DNA of 64,000 bases, taken from assembly GCF_022808175.1 (NCBI RefSeq), contig NZ_JALGBX010000005.1, positions 186,001 to 250,000 on the forward strand, written 5' to 3'. The position numbers and the translations under genes are program-made. The DNA comes from Streptomyces sp. AP-93 (GTDB lineage: Bacteria > Actinomycetota > Actinomycetes > Streptomycetales > Streptomycetaceae). Below are positions 52,508 to 60,815 of the stretch, one piece after another (within the stretch, counting starts at the first letter, position 1; every line of letters starts with the position of its first letter). The notes beneath the pieces were generated by a model. It ran no database searches. It was not told the origin of the DNA and saw only the letters and a list, made by a program, of their open reading frames with translations.

Positions 52508-53278
52508 GTGAACGAGGCACCGCGCGACCCGGCACCCAGGACACCGCTCTACCTGAAGGTCGCCGGGGACCTGCGGACCGCCATCACGGCGGGCGAGTAC
52601 GGATCGGGCGCGCGACTGCCCGCCGAGGACGAACTCGCCCGCCGCTACGGCGTCTCCAGGGGTACGGTGCGCCAGGCCCTCGCCGCCCTGCGCACCGACG
52701 GGCTGATCACCTCGCGGCGCGGCACCCGCCGGGTCGTCCTCGGCGGCGGCGCGGGGGAGGCCGGGGGAGTCGCGGAGCTCCGTAGCTTCACCCGGTGGGC
52801 CCGCTCGCTCGGTGAGGAGCCCGGAGGGCGGACCGTGGCCGTGGACCGCGGCGAGGCCGGCGCCGAGGAGTCGGAGCAGCTACGGATCGACGCGGGCGCC
52901 CCCGTGTACCGCGTCCTGCGGCTGCGCACCCTGTCCGGGGCCCCCGTGATGGTGGAGCGCACTACGTACCCGGAGCCCGTCGGCGCCCTGGTCGCGGACA
53001 TGCCGCCGGACACGGTCTCGTACTCCGAGCAACTCGCCCGGCACGGAGTCCTCTTCGCCGACGCCCACCACACCATCGACATCGCGGTGGCCGACGCCGA
53101 CGACGCGCGGCTGCTGGGCTGCCCGGCGGGCGAGGCCCTGCTGCGCGAACGGCGCCGCTCCACCGACCCGGCGGGGGTCCCGGTGGAGTGGTCGCAGGAC
53201 CGCTACCTGCCGGGGACGGTCGCCTTCACCGTGCATACCACCGCCGCCAGCGCGCTGGGCCGCCTGCTCGGCTCCTGA
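52508..53278 (+). CDS. GntR-family regulator, HutC subfamily (phosphonate locus, regulator 2)
   Basis: A 256-residue GntR regulator: winged HTH about 14-78 (LYLKVAGDLRTAITAGEYGSGARLPAEDELARRYGVSRGTVRQALAALRTDGLI), UTRA domain about 90-245. It is a paralogue of the regulator at 45347-46093. GTG 52508 is supported by the fit of the HTH. It converges with the HD oxygenase operon (ends 11 bp apart) and diverges from the cupin gene. The palindrome at 55017-55032 in front of the oxygenase operon is the likely target; effector unknown, probably a phosphonate. Confidence 0.87.
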   Translation: MNEAPRDPAPRTPLYLKVAGDLRTAITAGEYGSGARLPAEDELARRYGVSRGTVRQALAALRTDGLITSRRGTRRVVLGGGAGEAGGVAELRSFTRWARSLGEEPGGRTVAVDRGEAGAEESEQLRIDAGAPVYRVLRLRTLSGAPVMVERTTYPEPVGALVADMPPDTVSYSEQLARHGVLFADAHHTIDIAVADADDARLLGCPAGEALLRERRRSTDPAGVPVEWSQDRYLPGTVAFTVHTTAASALGRLLGS

Positions 53279-53289
53279 TCAGTTCGTGA

Positions 53290-53886
53290 TCAGGCGTTCT
53301 TGATCAGCAGGGCCTCCAGCAGCGGCCGGAAGTGGTCGAAGTCCGGGGTGGCAAGCTCGGGGTCCTTGGCCTGCTCGTCCCAGCGCCGCACGGCCACCGC
53401 GTCGGCCGCCCCCGGCAGCGCCTCGAACGCCCGCGCCTGCTCGGCGGTCATCGGGCCGCCCTGGACGCGCAGGGTGTGGACGGAGGCCTCCGAGAGCAGG
53501 TCGAAGTAGCCCGGCTCGGCCGTGCACAGGTAGCGCTTGGCGGCCACGTGCAGCCGGACCGGCTCGGTCACCTCCGGCCCGAACCACCGGGCCAGCCAGT
53601 CGGCCCCGGTGTGGCCGTGCCGGTTGTCCTGCCCGCCCTCCATCAGGTCGCGGCCGGTCACGGTTCCGTGGAAGTGCCCGATGTCGTGCAGCAGCGCGGC
53701 CGCCACCAGGTGGGCGGGGGCCCCGGCGGCTTCGGCGAGAGCCCCGGCCTGGAGCATGTGCCCGGCCTGGGTGACGGCCTCGCCGAAGTACTCGGCGCTG
53801 CCCTCGCCCTCGAAGAGGCGGGCCAGCGCGTCGATGGCGCCGGAGCCGGGGGTGTCGTAGGGGACGGTGGTGTCGGGGGCGTTCAC
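53290..53886 (-). CDS. HD-domain phosphonate-cleaving oxygenase (PhnZ/TmpB-like)
   Basis: A 198-residue HD protein with the full diiron oxygenase pattern: Tyr33, Glu36, His43, His67-Asp68, His71, His113 and Asp170. The spacings match those of PhnZ with a constant nine-residue offset; YFGEAVTQAGHML, LLHDIGH and HVAAKRYLC are signature stretches. PhnZ and TmpB split the C-P bond of an alpha-hydroxylated phosphonate with O2, releasing phosphate and a carboxylate (glycine or glycine betaine). The GTG at 53886 overlaps the TauD-type gene stop (GTGA), so the two steps are coupled. This end of the operon converges with regulator 2. Confidence 0.87.
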   Translation of the reverse strand: MNAPDTTVPYDTPGSGAIDALARLFEGEGSAEYFGEAVTQAGHMLQAGALAEAAGAPAHLVAAALLHDIGHFHGTVTGRDLMEGGQDNRHGHTGADWLARWFGPEVTEPVRLHVAAKRYLCTAEPGYFDLLSEASVHTLRVQGGPMTAEQARAFEALPGAADAVAVRRWDEQAKDPELATPDFDHFRPLLEALLIKNA

Positions 53887-54992
53887 GCGGAGGCTCCTTC
53901 GCGGCGCAGGACGGCAAGGGTGGAGAGCAGCCCGTCGAGATCGGCGTACGTCCCCTGGAGGTGGCGTCCGCCCGATTCGGCGAAGGCGGTACGGGCGTGC
54001 AGCAGACGGGTGTTGTCGAAGACCACGCAGTCGCCGGGCGCGAGCCGGAAGTCGAGCCGCAGTCCGGGCCCCTCCAGCAGCTCGCCGAAGAGGCGGTAGG
54101 CCGCGTAGAACTCCTCCAGCACCCCCGCGGGCTGGTGCAGCGTGGAGATGGAGCGGTTGTTGAAGCGGACCTCGCGGATCCGCCCGAGCGGGTCCACGTC
54201 GATCAGCGGCCGGTGGGCCCGCAGTTCGCAGTGCGCGTCGGCGAAGGCGAACTCCACCGGTACCCGGGTCAGCACCTCGAAGGCCTCCGGTTCCCGCGCG
54301 CGCAGCAGCGCGGCGGCGTGGAAGCCGTCGACCAGACCGGAATCGCCGCCCCGGGCCTCGTTGCGCAGACAGTGCAGCAGCTGGAGGGTCGGTACGGGAT
54401 CCCGGTAGGGATTGTCGGTGTGCGGGGTGATCAGCGCGCCGGTGAAGGCCAGGTTGTTGGGGTCGGCCTCCACGCGGACCTCGAAGAGCTCCCCGTAGTT
54501 CGTCTCGCGGACGAAGCCGAAGGTGCGGGCCACGTCCAGCACCATCCGGTCCCGGCACGGGACCTCCCGCAGGAGGGCGAAGCCCAGCCGGACCACGCCG
54601 TCGAGGACCTGCTCGCGGACCTCGCGGGAGCTGATGTACGCGTCCCAGCCGGCCTCCGGGATCCGCCCGTCCAGGTCGGCCGCCGCCCACAGCTCCTTGT
54701 CCGCCTCGGTCCGCCCGTCCCCGGCCGCGCGGTACGCCGGTCCGTCCGGGGCGTGGGCGTCGAGCCAGCGGGCCGGGTACACGGAGCGGTGGCCGTCCGG
54801 CTGCCACTCCACCTCCCAGCCGGGCCCGCCGTCGGGGGCGGGCGCTTCGCGCACGGCGCCGACGGCCAGGCCGGCGGGGAGCTCGGTGATCTGGAACAGC
54901 TTCTGGCCGGTGCGCGGGTCACGGCACTCGGCGCAGGGGCAGTTGTCGCGCAGCCAGGGCGCGGGCGGGCGGGTGATCGCCGGTACGGACAT
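53883..54992 (-). CDS. Fe(II)/2-oxoglutarate dioxygenase of the gamma-butyrobetaine hydroxylase family (TmpA-like)
   Basis: A 369-residue dioxygenase. The N-terminal zinc domain has ligands C18, C20, C23 and H80, as in gamma-butyrobetaine hydroxylases. The catalytic triad is H191-D193 in TPHTDNPY and H332 in LLHARTAF, with the 2-oxoglutarate Arg near 343. TmpA of this family hydroxylates (2-trimethylaminoethyl)phosphonate at C1; coupling to the PhnZ/TmpB-like gene strongly supports a phosphonate substrate, 2-aminoethylphosphonate or its N-methylated form. ATG 54992. The palindrome AGTTGTATATACAACT lies 25 bp upstream in the promoter. Confidence 0.85.
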   Translation of the reverse strand: MSVPAITRPPAPWLRDNCPCAECRDPRTGQKLFQITELPAGLAVGAVREAPAPDGGPGWEVEWQPDGHRSVYPARWLDAHAPDGPAYRAAGDGRTEADKELWAAADLDGRIPEAGWDAYISSREVREQVLDGVVRLGFALLREVPCRDRMVLDVARTFGFVRETNYGELFEVRVEADPNNLAFTGALITPHTDNPYRDPVPTLQLLHCLRNEARGGDSGLVDGFHAAALLRAREPEAFEVLTRVPVEFAFADAHCELRAHRPLIDVDPLGRIREVRFNNRSISTLHQPAGVLEEFYAAYRLFGELLEGPGLRLDFRLAPGDCVVFDNTRLLHARTAFAESGGRHLQGTYADLDGLLSTLAVLRREGASA

Positions 54993-55016
54993 CGTGGCTC
55001 CTGCGAAGCTCGGGAA

Positions 55017-55032
55017 AGTTGTATATACAACT
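55017..55032. promoter_or_regulatory. Candidate HutC-type operator of the oxygenase operon
   Basis: AGTTGTATATACAACT is a perfect 16-bp palindrome containing GTATATAC, the classic HutC-subfamily half-sites. It lies 25 bp before the dioxygenase ATG, in or next to the -10 region. It pairs in size and TTGT-N4-ACAA core with 46310-46325 in front of the transporter operon. Confidence 0.75.
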
Positions 55033-55204
55033 CTGGGGTGCCCGCAGCGTGACAGGAGCAGGTGACCGGCAGGTGGCGCACAGGTGGCCGGAACCGGATC
55101 GCGGCGCCGGCCGTCTGAGACCGGGGCGGACGGGCCCCGGGGTGGACCGGCCGACGGGTGAACGCGCCCCCGGGCGGGGCTGAACGAGGAGCGTGGGGGA
55201 GACG

Positions 55205-56392
55205 GTGCGGACGGCAAGAGGCTGGGCGGCAAGGGGTTGGGCGGCAAGGGCGCGGGCGGTAAGGCTGCGGACGCCGAGGGTGCGGGCGGCCACGTGGATC
55301 AGGCGAAGGATCGGACTCCTGCTGTTCGCACTGCTCGCGACCCAGGTGGGGTCCCTCGTCGGTCCGGCCCACGCCTGCGGCTGCGGGGCCATGGTCCCCG
55401 ACGGCAGCTCCCGGATCGGAGTCTCCCGGGAGGCTTCCGTGGTCCGCTGGGACGGCCGGACCGAACAGGTGGCGATGCGGTTCACGGTCGGCGGCGACGC
55501 CGAGCGGGCCGCCTGGATCATGCCGGTCCCGGGGCGGGCCACGGTGCGCCTCGGCGACGGCGGGCTGTTCTCCCAGCTGGTGGACCTGACCGGACCGGAG
55601 TACCGGACCCGCGGCTACTTCTGGCCGCGCGATGGGGACTGGCCCTTCGACTCCGGCCGCGGGGACGCGGCCGGAGCGCTGCCGCCCGGCAGCGGTGAGC
55701 CGCGGGTCGGCGTCATCGGCCGGGAGCGCCTCGGCGACTTCGACGTGGCCCGCCTGACCGCCACCGACCCCGACGCGCTGGGCGACTGGCTCGAGGCCAA
55801 CGGCTTCGTGCTCCCCGAGCGCCTCTCCGCCGAGCTGGAGCCGTACGTGGACCAGCGCTGGGAGTACGTCGCCGTACGGCTCGCCCCCCGGGAGCCGGGC
55901 ACCACCCTGCGCGGCACCCTGGACCCGCTCCTGATCCGCTTCGAGAGCGACCGGCTGGTCTACCCGATGCGGCTGTCCCGGCTGGCCGCCACCGCCCAGT
56001 CCCTGGGCCTGTACGTCCTGGCGGAGCACCGCATGGAACCCGTCTCCGCGATCGGCGGCAACGCGCCCGAGGTGACCTTCGCCGGGCGGATCACCCCGAC
56101 GGGACCGGTCGCCGAATTCGCGGGCGCGGAGCCGGTGTTCCTGACGGCGATCGACCAGAGCTTCCCGGTCCCGTCCCGGATCGACGGCGACCACGAACTG
56201 CGCGCCGCCGCCGTGGACGCCCCGTACCGCCGGGTGGAGTACACCGACGAGCTGCTCACGGCCGGCGGCCTCCCGGTCTGGATCCTCGCGCTCGGGGGCC
56301 TGCTCGCGGTCGCCGCCCTCGCGGCCGTCCTGACCGCGCTGCTGATGCGCCGCCACCGGACGGCCGCCGGGCCGGGGAGCCCGCACGTGTAG
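55205..56392 (+). CDS. DUF2330 domain secreted membrane-anchored protein
   Basis: A roughly 395-residue exported protein. Signal peptide (hydrophobic GLLLFALLATQVGSLVGPAHA, then CGCGAM), a DUF2330 body with VMPVPG-type and GDFDVARL segments, and a C-terminal transmembrane helix (about 360-385) followed by RRHR. DUF2330 proteins are secreted with a conserved CGC start. GTG 55205 is preferred because GTG 55193 lies one base after the GAGGAG; both are possible. No enzyme motif is visible. It diverges from the dioxygenase operon, but no functional link is evident. Confidence 0.8.
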   Translation: MRTARGWAARGWAARARAVRLRTPRVRAATWIRRRIGLLLFALLATQVGSLVGPAHACGCGAMVPDGSSRIGVSREASVVRWDGRTEQVAMRFTVGGDAERAAWIMPVPGRATVRLGDGGLFSQLVDLTGPEYRTRGYFWPRDGDWPFDSGRGDAAGALPPGSGEPRVGVIGRERLGDFDVARLTATDPDALGDWLEANGFVLPERLSAELEPYVDQRWEYVAVRLAPREPGTTLRGTLDPLLIRFESDRLVYPMRLSRLAATAQSLGLYVLAEHRMEPVSAIGGNAPEVTFAGRITPTGPVAEFAGAEPVFLTAIDQSFPVPSRIDGDHELRAAAVDAPYRRVEYTDELLTAGGLPVWILALGGLLAVAALAAVLTALLMRRHRTAAGPGSPHV

Positions 56393-56412
56393 CCGTACAG
56401 TCGCCCCTGCCG

Positions 56413-57162
56413 TCAGTGGGCGGGGGATTGCGCTTCTGCCGACCGCCGCCGGCCGCGTGCACGCTCCGCGCCCCGCCCGGCCTCCCGGGCCAGCGCCGGA
56501 GCACAGAGCCACCAGGCGACCAGGCCTGCCCCCGCGCCGGCCACCGCCCCGGCGGCGGTGTCGCTGAGCCAGTGCGCGTGCAGCCAGGTGCGGCTCCACA
56601 TCATCGCCAACGTGAACACCGCGCCGCCGATCCACCAGGCCCGGCGCCTGGCGGCCGGGACGAGGAGCGCGCCGACGATGACGACCAGGAGCGCCGCACT
56701 GGCCGCGTGCCCGGAGGGAAAGGAGCCGTGGTCGACCCGGACCAGCGGATTCTCCGGGCGCGGCCGGTCCACCAGGTGCTTGAGCCCCTGCACGACGAGC
56801 ATGTTCCCGGCCATGTAGACGAGGAAGAGGAATCCCGCCGACACCCAGCGCCGCCGGACGAGCAGGAAGGCGAGCAGGGTGAGCGGAACGACGGCGCCCA
56901 CCGGGCCCCCGAACCAGTTCAGCAGCGTGGCGACCACGGAGGGCAGCCCCTCGTGCGGTCCGCCCATCCAGGTCAGCCAGCGGTCGTCGAAGCCCTGGAA
57001 GGGCGGCCGTGCGACGTCCCTGCGGACGACGAGCGCGAGCGCGGCGGCGGATCCGAGGAGCGCGATTCCGAGGGCGAGGGTGCCGGTGCGCCTGCTGCCA
57101 GGGTCCGTCGCGGACGCGGGTGCGCCGGCTTCGAGGGGTGGGCCGACGGGGATCGTGGACAT
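56413..57162 (-). CDS. PAP2-family phosphatase (intact active site)
   Basis: A 249-residue PAP2 membrane phosphatase with about six helices. Motif 1 Lys and RP in KHLVDRPRP (about 127-136), motif 2 PSGH (149-152) and motif 3 SRTWLHAHWLSD, with the nucleophile His197 and Asp201. It dephosphorylates lipid phosphates or diphosphates such as phosphatidic acid or undecaprenyl diphosphate at the membrane. It is the active paralogue of 13162-13884, whose two catalytic His are Gln. ATG 57162. A perfect TTACACGTGTAA lies 162 bp upstream. It converges with the DUF2330 gene, 20 bp apart. Confidence 0.87.
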   Translation of the reverse strand: MSTIPVGPPLEAGAPASATDPGSRRTGTLALGIALLGSAAALALVVRRDVARPPFQGFDDRWLTWMGGPHEGLPSVVATLLNWFGGPVGAVVPLTLLAFLLVRRRWVSAGFLFLVYMAGNMLVVQGLKHLVDRPRPENPLVRVDHGSFPSGHAASAALLVVIVGALLVPAARRRAWWIGGAVFTLAMMWSRTWLHAHWLSDTAAGAVAGAGAGLVAWWLCAPALAREAGRGAERARGRRRSAEAQSPAH

Positions 57163-57194
57163 GGCTGAGCTGCCTCTCGCGGCGGGGGAAAAGA

Positions 57195-57257
57195 GGGGTG
57201 ACGAGGGAACGAGGGGAACGAGGGAAACGAGGAGAACGAGGGGAACGAAGGGGTGCG
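57195..57257. repeat. GA-rich tandem repeat (GAACGAGGG-type)
   Basis: About 60 bp of degenerate GAACGAGGG/GAAACGAGG units in the leader of the PAP2 gene (read on the other strand as CCCTCGTTC). A pyrimidine-rich mRNA leader would result. No coding value. Confidence 0.55.
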
Positions 57258-57323
57258 GGTAAGGAGTGGCGCGTGCAGGGGCATGCGGCTTTTGGCCGGT
57301 TGTGGCGTGGCCATATCTCGTGC

Positions 57324-57335
57324 TTACACGTGTAA
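57324..57335. promoter_or_regulatory. TTACACGTGTAA palindrome (perfect copy)
   Basis: Identical to the palindrome at 6884-6895. It lies 162 bp upstream of the PAP2 gene start, in the 265-bp region between PAP2 and the end of the alcohol dehydrogenase gene; only PAP2 starts there. Confidence 0.55.
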
Positions 57336-57427
57336 TCAGCGAATGTAGCCATGCCTTCCCCGCACCACAAGCCCCGCGGGCCCAGGAGCCCGGCCGCCGG
57401 GCTCAGTTCCGCGCCGGGGGCCTGTCG

Positions 57428-58468
57428 TCAGGCGCCCGGCCGGATGATCGTGATTCCCGGTCCCGGCGCCGAGCCCATCGCCGCCAGCGCGGCCGGCGCC
57501 CGGTCGAGCGGGATCGTGGAGGTGACCAGCAGGTCCGGCCGCAGCGCTCCGGAGCGGACCAGTTCCATCATCGGCGGGTAGGCGTGCGCAGCCATCCCGT
57601 GGCTGCCGAGGATCTCCAGCTCCCACCCGATGACCCGCTCCATCGGCAGCACCGCGGCCCCCCGCGCCGCGGGCAGCAGCCCGACCTGTACGTGCCGCCC
57701 GCGCCGGCGCAGCCCTGCCACCGACGCCGACGCCGTGGCCGCGGAACCCAGTGCGTCGAGCGACAGGTGCGCACCGCCGCGCGTGTACTCCCGTACGGCC
57801 CCGGCCGCATCGCCCCGCCCCGGATCCACGCAGTGCGCGGCCCCGAAGGCCCGTGCCAGCTCCAGCGCCGCCGGCGCGGTGTCCACGGCCACCACGCGGG
57901 CTCCCGCCGCCACCGCGATCATCACGGCCGACAGCCCCACTCCGCCGCAGCCGTGGACGGCGACCCACTCGCCCGGCGCCACCCGCCCCTGCGCGACGAC
58001 GGCCCGGAAGGCCGTCGCGAACCGGCAGCCGAGCCCGGCCGCGGTGTCGTACGAGAGCTCCTCGGGCACGGCCACCAGATTGACGTCGGCATGCTCCAGG
58101 GCCACGTACTCGGCGAAGGACCCCCAGTGCGTGAATCCCGGCTGGGTCTGCCGGGCGCACACCTGGTGCTGCCCGGCGGCGGACTCGGCGCAGCTGCCGC
58201 ACGCGCAGACGAAGGGCACCGTCACCCGGTCCCCGGTACGCCAGTTGGCGACTCCCGGGCCCACCGCCTCGACCACACCGGCCAGTTCGTGGCCGGGCAC
58301 GTGCGGGAGCGTGATGTCCGGATCGTGCCCCATCCACCCGTGCCAGTCACTGCGGCACAGCCCCGTCGCCTCGACCCGTACGACCACGCCGCCGCCGGCC
58401 GGCACCGGATCGGCCACCTCCCGCACCTCGCCGGACTCCCCGAACCGCTCGAACACCACCGCGCGCAA
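57428..58468 (-). CDS. Zinc-dependent alcohol dehydrogenase (MDR family)
   Basis: A 346-residue zinc-type medium-chain dehydrogenase. Catalytic Zn ligands are in [11 protein letters not shown] and GHE (about 37-62), with the structural-zinc cysteines at [17 protein letters not shown] (about 86-102) and the NAD site [14 protein letters not shown] (about 167-180). It oxidises alcohols or reduces aldehydes with NAD(P). TTG 58468 is preferred over GTG 58483, since a GGAGG lies 8 bp upstream and the product then begins like related proteins (RAVVFE). No obvious operon partner; the VOC gene diverges. Substrate unknown. Confidence 0.85.
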   Translation of the reverse strand: MRAVVFERFGESGEVREVADPVPAGGGVVVRVEATGLCRSDWHGWMGHDPDITLPHVPGHELAGVVEAVGPGVANWRTGDRVTVPFVCACGSCAESAAGQHQVCARQTQPGFTHWGSFAEYVALEHADVNLVAVPEELSYDTAAGLGCRFATAFRAVVAQGRVAPGEWVAVHGCGGVGLSAVMIAVAAGARVVAVDTAPAALELARAFGAAHCVDPGRGDAAGAVREYTRGGAHLSLDALGSAATASASVAGLRRRGRHVQVGLLPAARGAAVLPMERVIGWELEILGSHGMAAHAYPPMMELVRSGALRPDLLVTSTIPLDRAPAALAAMGSAPGPGITIIRPGA

Positions 58469-58587
58469 GCCGACCGCCTCCACTCGCCTGATCCGCCGCC
58501 CCGGGCTCCCTTGTCGGCCCCGAGAAGAAGGTCGAGGTCATCAAGTAGCCGGACCGGCTCCCGGGACGTCTCCGTACACTGGCGGGC

Positions 58588-58971
58588 ATGGTAAGCCGCA
58601 TCAGTGAGCTGGTCATCGACTGCGCCGACCCCGAGCGCCTCGCCGCGTTCTGGAGCGAGGCCCTCGGCTACGTGGAGCTCTCCCGGGAGGACGACGGAAG
58701 CATCGAGATCGGACCGCCGGGCGCCGGTTTCGGAGGCCCGCAGCCCACCCTCGTCCTCAGCCCGAGCAGCGACCCGCGGCGGGGGAAGCTCCGCCTGCAC
58801 ATCGACGTCAACCCCGTCGACCGCGACCAGGACGCCGAGCTGGAGCGCCTGCTCGCCCTCGGCGCCCGTCCGGTGGACATCGGCCAGACGGGCGCCGAGA
58901 GCTGGCACACCCTGTCCGACCCGGAGGGCAACGAGTTCTGCCTCCTGCGCACCCGCCTGCAGCCCCTCTGA
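58588..58971 (+). CDS. VOC-family (glyoxalase/bleomycin-resistance-like) protein
   Basis: A 127-residue vicinal-oxygen-chelate protein. Typical opening SRISELVIDCADPERLAAFWSEALGY (about 3-28), followed by two beta-alpha-beta-beta-beta modules and the ending WHTLSDPEGNEFCLLR (about 106-121). Candidate metal ligands are His76 in LRLHIDV and Glu115. Relatives bind or modify small molecules. ATG 58588. It converges with the ATP-grasp pair (16 bp apart) and diverges from the alcohol dehydrogenase gene. Function not specific. Confidence 0.82.
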   Translation: MVSRISELVIDCADPERLAAFWSEALGYVELSREDDGSIEIGPPGAGFGGPQPTLVLSPSSDPRRGKLRLHIDVNPVDRDQDAELERLLALGARPVDIGQTGAESWHTLSDPEGNEFCLLRTRLQPL

Positions 58972-58986
58972 TCCGAAAGAGACGGC

Positions 58987-59775
58987 CTATCCCTTGGCCC
59001 GGCGCAGGGTCAGGTCTGCCAGGGCTTCGGGGGCGCCCGGCTGGTTGCGGATGCCGGGGAAGGCGTTGACGTCCACGATCAGGGGGGATCCGTCGGCCGT
59101 GGCGATGATGTCGACGCCGTAGACGTCCAGGGAGTAGACCTCGCCGGCCCGGCGGGTCAGTTCGGCCCAGCCCTCCGGGAGCCGGGGCAGCGGCAGGGTC
59201 GGGCCGCGGCCCTCCGGGGAGAGTTCCGAACGGCGCAGGGCGGCGAAGACGCGGTCTCCGATCGCCCAGAGCTTGTGGTCCCAGCCGCTGTTCGGGGCGA
59301 AGTCCTGGACCACCACCGGCTCGTCGGGCCAGTCGTCCGCCAACTCCCCGAGGCGCACCGTGTCGTCGACCCGGGCCACGAGGTCCGCGCGGCGGCTGTG
59401 GCGGCTCTTGACGACCACGGGGGCGACCAGCGCCGCACCGGCCGCCCACCGCGCGAGCGCGCCGACGGTACGGGTTCCCGCGAACGGCAGCCCGGCCCGC
59501 ACCGCCAGCTCCGCCATCAGGGTGCGGTCCTGGCAGAGCGTGGTCGCGGCGGCGGAGTTGACCACCGGCGCCCCGAGCCGCTCCAGGCGCCGGGCCAGTT
59601 CCAGCCCGGGAGGGGTGTGTGCCTTGAGGAGGTAGACGTCGGCCGGTGCCGCGGAGGCCGCGTTCGGCGCGCCGGGATCCAGCAGCTCCACCCCGTGTCC
59701 GGCGGCCCGGAGGAGGCCGGCCGCCGCCGAGAGCAGCGGATGCCCGGGGTTGTCCGTGATCAGGCCGATCCTCAT
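58987..59775 (-). CDS. ATP-grasp enzyme 1 (RimK-like)
   Basis: A 262-residue ATP-grasp protein. Adenine/phosphate-binding Lys in VVVKSRHSRR (about 125), hinge VQDFAPNSGWDHKLWAIGD (about 156-174), and Mg site VYGVDIIATADGSPLIVDVNAFPG (about 222-245). The Asp and Asn metal ligands are present. It is shorter than RimK but complete in the core. It starts inside the stop codon of the upstream ATP-grasp gene (ATGA), so it is coupled to it. Such enzymes join a carboxylate to an amine with ATP; acceptor unknown. Confidence 0.82.
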   Translation of the reverse strand: MRIGLITDNPGHPLLSAAAGLLRAAGHGVELLDPGAPNAASAAPADVYLLKAHTPPGLELARRLERLGAPVVNSAAATTLCQDRTLMAELAVRAGLPFAGTRTVGALARWAAGAALVAPVVVKSRHSRRADLVARVDDTVRLGELADDWPDEPVVVQDFAPNSGWDHKLWAIGDRVFAALRRSELSPEGRGPTLPLPRLPEGWAELTRRAGEVYSLDVYGVDIIATADGSPLIVDVNAFPGIRNQPGAPEALADLTLRRAKG

Positions 59776-60815
59776 GCCGGGTCCCCCGTGGAGGCCGGGG
59801 GGACGGCCGCGCCGCCCGCGGTCGCCGTCAGGGCCGTCAGGGCCTTCAGGGCCGCGACGCCAGCCACGGCCGCGGCCCCCGCGGTGCCGGTGCCGGTGCC
59901 GGTGCCGGCCGTGGCCTGGACCGGGATCGAGACCGCCGGGCCGGACGGGCGCGGAAGGGCGGACACGGCCCGCGCTCGGGCCCCGGGTACGGGCCTCGGG
60001 CAGCCGCCGCCCCGCGCGAGGTCCAGGACCGCGCGGGCCACCCGGGCCGCCGCGTCGGGGACCTGACGGAAGCTCGGGAAGTCGTTCACGTCCACGACCA
60101 CCGGCCCTTCGGGCCCCAGCAGCACGTCCACCCCGTACAGGTCGAGTCCGTACACCTCACCGACCCGCGCGCCGATCTCCGCGATCTCGGCGGACAGCGG
60201 GACGAGGCGCTCCGGCACGGAGGTGTCCGGATGCAGGGGGGAGCGGCGCTCGGTGGCGAAGAGCTCCCCGCCGACCGCGTACACCTTGAGGTCGGTGCCC
60301 GAGTTCGGCACGTACGGCTGGGCGACGAGCATGCCCTCGCCGGCCAGTTCGGGAAGCATCGCGACCAGCCGCTCCGGCGAGGAGACCAGGTGCACGGCCC
60401 GTCCGGAGCTGCCGTCGGCGGGTTTGACGACCAGTGGGTACTCCGACGCCGGGATCTCGGCCAGCAGCTCCGGCCGGGCCGCCGCGTACGTCCGCGGCAG
60501 CGGCAGCCCCCGGCCGCGCCCGATGGCGGCGGCCAGCGCCTTGTCCCGTACGCCCCGGATCGCGCGGGCGTCGTTGACGGTCGTCGCACCGGCCGCTGCG
60601 GCGGCTTCGAGCAGGGTCAGCCCCGGCCCGCCGGACACCGTCTTGAGGACCCAGGCGTCATGGGCGCCGGCATCCACCGCCTCGCTCATCCTCAGCAGCG
60701 AACCGCCGGGCCGCAGCACCTCCACCCGGTGGCCCCAGGCCTTCAGTTGCCGGACCACCTCGTTCGGCATGCCGTCGTGGCGGTAGTGCTCCTCCACCAG
60801 GAAGCAGAGCCTCAT
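59772..60815 (-). CDS. ATP-grasp enzyme 2 (RimK-like) with low-complexity tail
   Basis: A 347-residue ATP-grasp protein. N-terminal sensor part MRLCFLVEEHYRHDG, then LVVKPADGSSGRAV (about 129), VAQPYVPNSGTDLKVYAVGGELFA (about 163) and Mg site YGVDVLLGPEGPVVVDVNDFPSF (about 224-246). After 265 a Pro/Ala/Gly tail follows, including GTGTGTGT encoded by a GGTGCC repeat (about 59882-59908). ATG 60815 follows GGAAGG at 5 bp. It is the first gene of a two-gene operon with enzyme 1. Tandem ATP-grasp ligases often build peptide-like bonds in succession; no precursor peptide gene was found. Confidence 0.82.
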   Translation of the reverse strand: MRLCFLVEEHYRHDGMPNEVVRQLKAWGHRVEVLRPGGSLLRMSEAVDAGAHDAWVLKTVSGGPGLTLLEAAAAAGATTVNDARAIRGVRDKALAAAIGRGRGLPLPRTYAAARPELLAEIPASEYPLVVKPADGSSGRAVHLVSSPERLVAMLPELAGEGMLVAQPYVPNSGTDLKVYAVGGELFATERRSPLHPDTSVPERLVPLSAEIAEIGARVGEVYGLDLYGVDVLLGPEGPVVVDVNDFPSFRQVPDAAARVARAVLDLARGGGCPRPVPGARARAVSALPRPSGPAVSIPVQATAGTGTGTGTAGAAAVAGVAALKALTALTATAGGAAVPPASTGDPA

